Part shown: one piece after another, positions 50,842 to 62,400 of the stretch
How positions within the stretch are numbered: position 1 is the stretch's first letter
How the letters are laid out: every line of letters begins with the position of its first letter
Assembly (NCBI RefSeq): GCF_964204645.1
Contig: NC_134035.1
Span: 10,912,501-10,976,500 of the forward strand
Origin: Tubulanus polymorphus
Taxonomy: Eukaryota > Nemertea > Palaeonemertea > Tubulaniformes > Tubulanidae
DNA length: 64,000 nt
Direction of reading: 5' to 3'
Program-made: the position numbers and the translations under genes
Notes under the pieces: generated by a model
What the model was told of the DNA's origin: nothing
The model's database searches: none
The model's input: only the letters and a program-made list of their open reading frames with translations

Positions 50842-53432
50842 TGTCCATGTATTTATGTTTTATCTGTACTAACGGTCTATTGCGTTCATTAGGATATGCA
50901 TGACGCTTTAATGACGGCTGAGACGCATTATGTAAATCACTAATTATATTTCTCTTTATCTAGTCGGCTTATCTAAATTTTTATGGCGTCTGATTCATTC
51001 CAAATTTAAAGAACGATATGACACTTCAATCTTCATGAATTTATCTTTCATGTAACATGGAAACGCCGCGTTAGAACCTCGTCTTTTTCGCCTTAACGCC
51101 ACGTTAGAGAAACGACTTTTTTCGTTTCGTCGCCACACGTCAAACCAACTTTTCATAATCTAAAAAATGGTGGTGATTGTGCCTCTTCCTTTATACGACC
51201 CGAAGCCGCCATAAAATAAAAAGCTGGCTTTAACGTGCCGTAAGACGACGATTTTTAACGAAAATTTGTTCGTGTATAATGTAAAAAAGAATCGGTTGAG
51301 ATTTGAGTGTCTATGATTTTTTTCTATTTGGTCCGAATCGAGCCGTCTTAATAGTCTTTACTCTAGATTTAATTTCGATATTTTCTGGCGGAGCTCGAAC
51401 GTAGATTTCTATCACGAAATCGATTTTGACGATGGAATAAGTAGCGATTCGCGTGAAACGTGTCGCGTCTGGTGAAGCAGAGTCGTCCTATAGACCGAGA
51501 GATAAGACCAGATGTCTGTGACACGTTCGTGCGGCAGGTTTTTTGTCGGTTCGCTTATGTAAACGTCTTTCGTTCGATTAGGATTATTCACCATATAAAG
51601 GTAATACACTTTCGAAAGGTTATAGTTATAAAGTCAGCCTGCTCTAGAAAACAGTATACGGTATTTTTGTCAATGGCTGACAACAATCCTCAATCGATAG
51701 ATCAGATCCCATACGTAGTTTACGAAAATGCCTATACTAATGTGCTCATTCATCGCCCTACCCTTGTTTAGATATAACGTAGTGAACAAGTACCACACAG
51801 AACCACTTTTCTAAAAAATCATATCACAAGAAGATACAATTCAATAGACAAAGTAATTTCTCTCTTGAATAGATCTTTGCGATAGATGATACTCACCTCA
51901 AGTCTGAATTTACTAAGAGTAAAATTGCACAATAGATGAATTGATAGCTAAAAAGTTTATCAGAAAACTAGAAATATTTCGGGTGGTTTCTTTCTATACC
52001 ACCGTTCTTCAGTCTAGAAGTTTTAGACCCTTTTCAGACTGAAGAAGGGTGATCGAAACCACCCGAAATATTTTTATCATTTTCATAAACTATCTAGCCA
52101 TCAGTGTTGTGGGATTTAGCTCGTATCGTTTCACCTGAATTTACTATCTACATCTACTATGGGTGGTGTATATTTTTTCTTCAAAAAGAGAGACTATTCG
52201 TGAATTAATTTTACTTCATCGTGAAATCATAGCAATAACAACAGAGTTTACCATAAGGTATTGATTCCTGCACGAATTACTGGTACCGTACACATAATCT
52301 CAGCTGGGATACAACATCTATTTTAGATGACAAAGCATCCAAGCCATTTCTCCTATATACGGAGTACATGGTCGATTAGATGAATTCAATTAAAGCTCTC
52401 ATATTAATATGCGGACGTCAGAATGTTTAATAAATTGATAAGAATTCACAGAGACAAGATGAGAACCGTTGAATATCCATCGATTCGATAATAACGCGAG
52501 AATATCGTGCGGACCTGATAAACTGGATAAAACCTGGAATAATCGATGGAAAGGATTAACTCTAAACCGATCGCGTAGTCGTATAGGAGATTTCGTAATC
52601 TCGAGCAAACATGAAATAACGCCAACTGTACTACTTGATGACGAATCAATCAGACTAACTGCGATCATAAATTGTAGACAATCACGCCCGAAATCAAGTA
52701 GGCGCGATCGGTCCACAGGTCCACACATCGGTCCACAGAAAAATGATAATAATGATGATAACGATGATTATTTTCTACACAGCAGTCTCTGCAAATAAAT
52801 AATACCTGCTATTGTTCATGCATCTCTCATACCACATACATAACGTATAACAGCCTCAAAATACATATTTTAGTCACCTTTTTCACTATTTTCTTCAGAC
52901 CCTTCCTCCCACGCTTTCGGAAATATCGGTTTTTCCAATGTCATAAAAGGTTCACTAAGTCGTACCCCTATCAAGACAGTGCCTGTTGCTGTGGATATAG
53001 ACTCCGGTGAAAGGTCATTTCTACAATGCATTTAAAATATCAATTGACACAATAATAATCAAAGCTGTACTAATATTACAAGCGTTGTTTTAAATAAGCT
53101 TTTGTATTTTTGAATATATTTTTTGCAGCATTCTCGGTGATCTGATGAGCATACGATGATCGCAGGTGATCATCTATTTTCTATATATTATAGAAATATA
53201 CCACACGATGTAATATTAATATCGTAATACGCGACAGTACGTACAATAATTATCAGTAACAGAAGCTCCCGTCGCGAGTTCGGGAGAGGATTACAAGCGA
53301 TGAGCTGATTAACATTTTCTAGAGGTCTAACGCTGAAGACAAAACTATTTCATTACGATATTCCCTACAGAACGGATAAGCTAAGTCGATAAAATGAAAA
53401 CACGAATATGCGTATAACTGTGCCATGAGAAA
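50842..53432. other. Intergenic gap between the two genes
   Basis: About 2.6 kb with one hairpin element (51971-52073) and an open frame of 109 codons (52469-52798) that has no recognisable domain. The promoter and 5' UTR of the mucin-like gene should lie at its right end. Just upstream of its start, ATG AGA AAA TGA at 53425-53436 is a three-codon upstream ORF overlapping the real start. Confidence 0.5.
51971..52073. mobile_element. Hairpin element between the two genes
   Basis: The left arm GAAATATTTCGGGTGGTTTC is followed by ACCGTTCTTCAGTCT. The right arm CAGACTGAAGAAGGGTGATC is followed by GAAACCACCCGAAATATTT. The arms pair over most of about 45 bp with a short interruption and a loop near 52016-52035. 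It lies in the 2.8-kb intergenic gap and has no reading frame. Confidence 0.8.
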
Positions 53433-56400
53433 ATGAGAGTCGGTTGTCTCATTCCGGCGACTTTGGGAATCGTAGCCGTCGTATCGATGTTTCTGTTTTT
53501 TACAGGTAAGTCATGTTTCTAGCGTGAGTATATCATGAATTCGTAGTTAAGTTAGTTGTGTGGATTAATATATAATGTGTAGATCGATATTGCTGTGATT
53601 TTAGTACAGTACCCTTCAGAAGCACCGGTGTGTAGATGATAAGAAGCCTAACACTTTTCATCGATGTTCTATTCTACAGCTTTGTACAGAGATCAAATAT
53701 TCAAATCCATACTGAACGACGTCTTCAAGAAATTGGAGCGCGGTGAAATGAAAACCTCGAATGGAAACAGACACGATCGTGTGGATAAGCCTATCGCTTT
53801 TCAAGAAGTAGCATCGGGACCGAATAGTGATAAGAATAATGCGAATATCAAAATGACTCCTCAGAATTCAACCCAAACGGTCGAAAGTGGTAAGGAATGT
53901 ATTCAGAATTCGGTGCTGGTTTTGTCATTCCATTTTCATCATCACGGTGGTGGTAGTGGTAGTAGTGGTCGTAATGGTTTCTTTTGTTCGGAAAAGGGAC
54001 GTCACTTCTGCAACCTTCAAACTGCTACTCCCATAGATTGCTTAATTACTTCGTCTTTCCCTTCACCGAATTTTACTTTCGCCTGCTGTCTCTTCTTCCC
54101 TCGGCGGCGAATTATTGACATTCACATCTTCCTTCCGTGTACGAACACAATACTACACCGCGAAACCTTCTACAGAAGAACAATCATTAGATCGACAGCA
54201 CAAGAAAATGTATTTACGTTGTTCACAGCTGGCGTCGCTGCCTATGACGACAAGTTGATGGCACGATACGCGCCTGATGGTACGACTCATCCAGGCGTTG
54301 TTGTTTCTCGACGGTGTCTATTATCGCTAACAGCAGATGTTACCCGAATACCTAAAACAAAGCTAGCAGGCGTTTTCTTAATTGTGAAAAATGACAAAAC
54401 GTTTGCGACAGATCAGCAGCCGATATATGAGCCATTCAGTCCTGTGGTGAAGTGCTTCTACGAACCAAGTTGTATGTTGTCTGTGCAATTTTTTAGAAAA
54501 AAATATTTCGTATTTCACAATATGCGACACAACTCGCGGATATCTTTTCCAACGAGCTGGCCCGCTGCCAGTAACACCAGTGAACCGTATGTCGTATCGG
54601 CAGCGTCAGCCATGCACTCACGCGCCATTCTCGGACATCTGGCAGACGTTTACAACTATTTAAAAAGACTTCTTCTATCGGTGTCTTCCAATGCCTCGCC
54701 AGTGTCTTCGAGCATCAACTTGCCTTCAACTCCATCTATATCATCGCATATTACTTCATTGTCTTCGTCTAATGTACCAACAGCAAGCACCGCCACACAA
54801 CATACGTCAGCAGCAAAAGACATCCCCTATCGCGATCAAAAGTATTTTAAGGCTAGAAAACTAAAAGAATTCAACGCATCTCCCAGTGACATTGATTTGG
54901 ATAAAGTCACTCGTACTAAGGATCTGACCAGCGACGTCAACATACAGTCTTCAAAACTGGAAAATAGCTTCATAACTGAAAAGGAAAATGTGCAGCTTTT
55001 CAAGACGACTACATTACAAGAGGTATTCATGACCTACGACGATTCGAAGACGAAACATACATACGATTTGCCTCTTGAGGTTATGACGTATCCTGTTTCC
55101 GAAACTGATACAGCCAGTTCCTCTGGTATCATAGAAGAGGCTTCGACAATGATATTTACATCACGAGTTGCATCGTCTACATCACTGTCTGATACTAAAG
55201 AAGCTCAGCTCAGCTCCACGCCCCTCAGTTCGTCGGGCGGTAAAGCCATCAATTTGCCCATTGATTTGAGAAACTATCTGTGCAATAACTTATCCATCCC
55301 AATCGGCAAGGCAGTTGCCCAACTTCTTTCAACAAGTCCAGTAGACAGTAGTTTTGAATTTCTATCTGAGATGTATTCGACAACATCGACTACGTTATAC
55401 GAGTCAAGCCGATCGATTCCGATAAAGAGCAGGATACTAAACAGTATCGACTATTCGTTATACATGGAATTCGAATCTTTAAAACTCCAACTGCGTTATA
55501 CGTCGACTCATTTTCCTCACAGAGGCAACTCTCAGTTTGACTTACAGCAGTCGGTTTCAAATTCGCAGCTTTTGGAACGCTCAGTTTTTCAATCGACGTT
55601 TAATGATATCCAGCCGACAAAATCCCATGTTGATAAGTCAGCCAAACCTGGAAAGTCTACAACATCTGATCCATCACATTTAATATCTACGTCACTCTAC
55701 CCATACTCACCAATAGCCCAAAGCACTCGACCCTTAATGGCTCCAATTACAACTTCACAAATGCCAATGTTTATTACGTCAACTCAGGGGGATGGTTCGA
55801 TTCGGTCTGATATCCACTCGTTATCAAGCGTAACTGGAGTCGGGATGCCTTCAACGTTAGAAACATCTACTGACTATGCTGACTCTATAACATCTAATGA
55901 CTTATCGATGGAAAAATCATTTCTAATCACGCAGAGTCAGAGAGGGCCGACAAAATCGTCGTTGCAATTTTCATCGGTTCCATCTTCTCGAGAACAACTA
56001 TTCCCAACAGGCCAAATGCCTTACCAAGGTAGCCCATCACCTGTGTTAGAAATCAGCACGTCGATAAAATCTATTTCCCAAGAACAAACCAGCAAGCAAG
56101 ATATGTCAATTTCATTTCTTTCAAAACCAACACAAATGCCTGAGGCTACAAAGCAGATTAGCGCATTAGTAACAGAATCTTATATTACATCATCACCCTC
56201 TCATACCAGTACACTCGCATTCACAAAATCTAGTTCTATATTTGACACATCCAGCACAACGGCAACACAGATATCAGTGGTCCCTACGCGAACCAGCTCA
56301 CCCGTTACCTCTAAAAACAGTGCAGAAACGTTTATTTCAACACTATCTTCTCAAACTAGTACACTCGCATTTATAATATCTAGTTCTATATATCCACGAC

Positions 56401-59400
56401 AAGACACATCCAGTATTTCAACGATAGAAATGTCAGTAGTTCCTACGCGAACCAGCTCATCAGTGACCTCTAAAATCAGTGCAGTAACGTATAATTCAAC
56501 ATCATCTACTCAAATCAGTACAATCACATTGACAGGATCTAGTTCCATATTTCCACGACAAGACACATCCAGCACTTCGACAATAGAAATCTCAGTGATT
56601 CCTTCTCAAATCAGTTCATCGGTGAAAAACAACGCAGAAACGTATATTTCAGCATCATATTCTCAATCCAGTACATTCGAATTGACAGGATTTAGTTCTA
56701 TATTTCCACAAGACACATCTAGCAGTTTGACAACATGGACATCAGTAGATCCAACGCGAACCAGCTCATCGGTAACCTCGAGCTCAGTGATTTTGCTACA
56801 AACTAGCCTTTCATCTTCTAACCAAGGTGTTTCGGAATCACATATGATTTCAGGAACGGCTCTCGAAACGAACACAACAGTTGGTCTGAACCTGGTACCA
56901 TCACAGGATATAGCTAATGAAATTTCTCAAACTATAACTGAGTCGGTGATGAGTCAAACAAACAATATGACAGTATTATCTTCATCTATATTCTATTCAT
57001 CCAGGAATAAAGCGACGTTGTATACCATGAACCCAGATATGGAAAAAGAAGACACTGTCTCAGTGATTTCACCCGCTGCATCGATAAATTCTGATTTTTC
57101 GTCGACAGTATCAGAGTTTTCAACACGCAGCGTGGTGATCTCTACTGATACAGATAACCGAATTGAATACCAAAATCATAGCACCAGTTCCCATATACCA
57201 ACTACAACAACACCGTCTTCGTCAAAAGAGAGAACAACATCCCCAACAACTTCGGAATTCCTAACGAGGGATGTCCCTTTATTAACAAAACTAGTCCTGA
57301 CGCAGAATTTAAGTATGTTACCTATAGCTACAACTGAACAATATTCAATAGAATCCTCGCTAATTCATTCTCAATCAACGATAGAGACCCCATATATATA
57401 CACTAGCACCTCACCGGATACGACCTTCAGTAGTATAGAGAGCTCGCTACATAGCCAACCATCATCTACAGTCGCAAGTCAAAAAACTAATATGAAATCA
57501 ACCTCTAGTGAAATAAACCTCCTATCGCTCGATCAGTACAGTTCCTCGATAGGAAATTCTTCAAGTAGGATTAGTAAGATAGATCCAACATACATCACTT
57601 CGTCATCAATACTTAAACCTACAAGTACGGATAAAACCGATTTTCTTGCTCATACTAGTACATGGTTTATAATGAGAAATGCGTCACTTTCAGATCAGCC
57701 GACTGACAATTCAACCAGTAATAGATCAACTTTATCATCAATATTTTCAACAACCACATACTCTTCATTATCACACCCTACTAAACCTATTGACGACATT
57801 TCCCAAATCTTCACGCAGCACGCTTCATACTTGAACCCGAGCTTTCTGGAAGTACCTACAACAACTCTTTTGGTCCGATCCTCAATTACCGAGACTCCGG
57901 ATCAGATACGCAGTTTGAGTAGTAAGGGTGTATCATTAGTTACTTCGTCACTCCTAATGAAACAGACCATAAGTGATGATACCTTCGACTCCATCAGTCC
58001 AACGCCTATTCATTCAGGGCCGTCCATTCGATCATCGCTTTCTTCAATATCGATTACATCTTCGATGTCTCTATCTCATACGATACAGGGTAGTGTTAGT
58101 TCAACAGAAAAGGTTATATCTGGCGGTTCTTCGTCCATAACTAGTACGTCTGAAAGTCTATTAGTACAAAGTTCTTTTAGAACAACAGCTACGCTTTCGC
58201 TACGAAAGTCGAATCTGTCCGTAGTTATTACACAAAATGTTTCGCCGTCTCTGAAGAGCTCTTCGATTTGGCAATCAATACCAACTGGTAAAAAGACATC
58301 GATCGTTCCGACGTTTATTGCTACATTGGCGGCTGCGTCGGATCAAACGATTTCACAAAAATCGGTAGGCCTACTCTCGACACAAATAAAATCTGTAAGA
58401 CGCAGTTTCGCTTCAACATTGACTGTGTCGTCAAGCCTGGTAGATCATAATACTATATCACAGATGCCCATCGATACAAAAACAGCATCACCAGCGTCGT
58501 ATAGTAAATCGTCAATTCAGGCAAGCACCGACACAACTCCATTGACAACTGAAACCCCCAACATGACGCAAACTTCAAGATCATCGTCCGTCTTGATTAC
58601 ACCAACAACGCAATCTCCGCGTGTCTCACCGACGCAAAGAGAATCCAGTGAAGAGATTTCGCCCAAGGAAACCTCGACTGCGATCGTGACAATAGTTCAT
58701 CCAAGTACAACCGATACGCTCATCATGACGCAAATCACTAAAACATCGTCGAATTATTCTACCTCAATGATTGATTCTGAATACGCGCAGACGATTGTCT
58801 CGACTACGATCCGTCCTTCTCCTTCCCACACGCAATCGTCATCTTCCTCCTTGATATCTATATCAACCCCACCTATTGTACCCGTCAGTGATCTATTACG
58901 AGTGATGGTATCCGTCGAACCAACGGAAAACATTCTCAGTTCAAAGTTCGGACAAACTATTGAATCAGGTAATACCTTTCGATTAACTCCAGTATTTATT
59001 GAATGTATTGCAATTTGCATCTGCATATCATAAAAGCGTAAGATTCGATAACCTTAGGATACATGTACACGAAATAGTCGTCAGTTAAATGTAGACTATA
59101 TATAGATAAACAATTTCCAATCAACCAAATCTAATGCTCACATTCTACTTACTTTTTACCAGTAATAAAGGTCAGTTTTAATAACAGTTCATTGCTTAAT
59201 TCAATTCATTTTGTTTACCTCTGATTTAAAGTTAGGCTGCCCTGTAGACTCAGGCTTTTGATTTTACTCAGCCTAAATATATGTTTATCTTCATCTTAAT
59301 GGAAAGGATTGCGACTGCTTTACATAAAAGCACTTGCAAAACTACGGCGTCGCAGATCACCGGTAAACGTTGACGATCGCCACTTAAACAAAAGACGGCT

Positions 59401-62400
59401 AAGACGAGCAGTGACTGAGCAACAGTCTGGAAACGTCGAGGCAAAAGTAAGATGCATAGCTTTGTCATAACTAATCTCTCAGTTGGGGATCTTCAACTAG
59501 TATATTCAACTGCTTATTTTAAAGGTCACAGATGCGGAAAGAAAAGATTCCAACGTTGCAAAGATCAACTTTTATATGACTCAGGATGGTTCGACGGTTG
59601 CCGGGAACACAGCTGAAAAGGTTTTCAGCAAACTCTCAATTGCTGAGCTCAGTGCAAAGCTTGGTTACCCGGTAAGCTATGAATTCTATCTTATTACGAT
59701 AATCGAACCATAAGATTCCCCAAAATCTGAATTAAGAATTCAGGAGATCGGCGCGAATCCACTGTATGTGTCAAACCGGTATAGAGGTCTTGCACTTGAC
59801 GCCATGGTTGTTTACCAACCAGTACGGAAGACTTACCATAAGCATCAAGATCAGCAGTTCTGAGTGAAGATTTGACTTCTTTAAAATGAACTCAGACCTT
59901 ACAACTCATGACTGTGAAATCGGGTCCATAACAACACAACATAACGCAGGGGATTTACAAAATTAACATAAGGTTTTTTATGTAAATCATAAATTGTGTT
60001 TGCCATCAAGAATAGGGATCACTTTTGCATCTGCGGTCGTATTGAGGTAAAACTATTGACAATCGATCTATATCTCGTATAGGTATTGGAGCCAATTTTG
60101 GCAGAAAATGCACCACCGCCGGGAGTTGGAGGAGAGACGATCACGATGCCCACGTGGATGATAATCGCGATCGTAGCGCCGATCACGATCTTCACCATCG
60201 TCATCATCATAATTTTCATATGCGTGAAAAAACACAAGATGCAAAAAGACCGACTCCGGAAATTACAGGAAAATCGACGATTAGAACAGGTAAGGGGCTG
60301 ACAATAAGATACATCCAAGGTCGAGGGGGAGGGTGGGTATGTGAACTTTAGACTTTTGTGGACAAGGGGAGGAGGTTGTTTGGATATGGACAACTTACAT
60401 CCTGTTAGCCAGAACAAATCATTCATGAAAGGTCTAATAACATCTGTTTGTATTCAGATCGTCAAGGGAAAGCGTCATTGGTACAGTGTACGTGATTCTG
60501 GAAGCGGCGAGAAATCGCTGTCTCCTCCAGTACCATCGCAAACTCCCACCCCAAATACTGCAAGAAGAAAGCGTCGAGTCGCGCCAGCCCCACCGCCAAA
60601 TACTGCTCCTTATAGCCCGAGCATCGAGAGAGAAAGTCATAGTAAAACCGACGATGCGGACGGTGCATCCGGCTCGAAGAAGCGAAAAGGAAAGTTTACA
60701 TTGCGCAATATGTCATTGGCGACGTTTTTATTGCCATCTCACAGACGCTTGGCGTTAACTATGTCACCAGAATCTACCTCGACGCCGACTGTTTCCCCGG
60801 TCGATCGAACTCCGCTGATCGAAGAAAATATTCAGACGGACAACATACCGTCGTCGACAACAGTTCGATTTGACGAAGTCGATCGTAAAGTATCGACGTA
60901 TACGATTGACTCGATGAGCTCGATGGCCATTGCGCCTCTACCGATTTCGCCGCCATCGGGACTATCAACAGTTGACGAGGTGCCTACTCCGACCCGTACA
61001 ACCGCCGCCTCGGTTCATACAACCGACAGCGATGTACGAGAGAGAGTAGAGAGACCGGTTCCACCGGACTGTCTATCCGTCTTATCGCTAAACGGCTCTT
61101 CCCCGACGAAACCGGTGACGCACGATGTCGGCACAGAGTTCGAACCGAAACTAGTCCCCGAGCAGGCAGTCAACACATCAGTGCAAACGTCACCATTTCC
61201 TTCACGACAGGTAACTGAATAGCCTAAATCTATGAGGAAAAAATTACTATCAACCATTCCACATCATATCGAAATAGTGAATAAATAGACCGGTATCTGG
61301 AGAGATTTATGATAGATTTTGTAGATCATCCAGACAATATTTTTGAGTTTTTCTCCGCTTTCTAGCCATCGTTAGACAAGGAAAATATTGCAAGACTGTC
61401 AGATCAACGCCGCATGAGTAAATCTGGTAACAGGTAAGAAACATACAACTCAATTTGGCGGTCCGGCTACACAGTGTTCCCGGCGCCCGTTCGATTTTTT
61501 CAATGACGTCTCACTCCATTTTGGAGCCGGTTGTTTGGAAAACTATCGACTGAAAATGTAAAAAACTGTTTAAAACTTACTGTTTCTGTAATCGTCATCT
61601 TTCCGAAATTGTATTACGACGTTTGGGCGTCTAGCCCGGCCCGCTTGTGCCTACGGATATGGACTGCGTATAACGGACAGGATGTCCTGTCCATTAATCC
61701 GTCTATCCGGACGGTGGCAGCACTAGACGGTCTTATGGGTATTGTTTTGGCAACAAGCGGGCACTTTCCGGGTTATTTCCAGTTACGAGCGAAATAAACT
61801 CTTTGTATGTTAATATATACTTCAGAATTAGTTTTCGAGTCGAGAGAAGTGAAAACTCTTACTGATATATGTTTTGAATCGCACGCATTTTTCCTGAATT
61901 CGATCGAAAAAGGTTGATTTTACGATGAATTCTGTAACAAATCCAACAAACGGATTCGTCAGCGCTTTTTTATATAATTATGGCGCTTTATAGTTTGACG
62001 TAAAAAATTCTGTGAAATGCATATCTGCATGAAAAATCATAAAGCAAAAAGGTGTTGAGATTCAAATGAAATTGTACATCCAAAACAAAAGGTCAGACGG
62101 TGTGTACAACAGGGCTAGCCAGGGCCGGGCTCATATATTTCATTTGAAGTTTGTAGCAGGATGATCATCCAATATCCCAGGTACTTTCTGTTTTATAGTA
62201 CCTGGGATATTTACTGGATGATCTTAGTAGATTCATCAAAAGCTTTACCAAAATCTTCCCGTGGATGAATGTTTTTTTGTTATGAAAAATTGTGAAAACG
62301 GCAAATGCTTGGATGTGAAAAAAATGTGAAAATTCCAAAGTTCACCAACCTGACCCAAATTGTTTATTTATAATTTTTGAATATAGCAATACCGCCGGGG

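Noticed and set aside
58969-59033. End of the giant open frame to its stop at 59033
   Set aside because: A consensus donor (CAG/GTAATA) at 58968/58969 and in-phase downstream exons show that these bases are intronic.
59268-59468. Minus-strand frame of 66 codons
   Set aside because: It is the shadow of the plus-strand exon at 59331-59446, which joins its neighbours in phase.
60019-60426. 135-codon minus-strand open frame
   Set aside because: It is the antisense shadow of the transmembrane exon 60083-60289.
61531-61797. 88-codon open frame in the mucin-like gene
   Set aside because: It lies inside intron 7 over a palindrome-rich insertion and cannot be joined in phase between the flanking exons with good splice sites.
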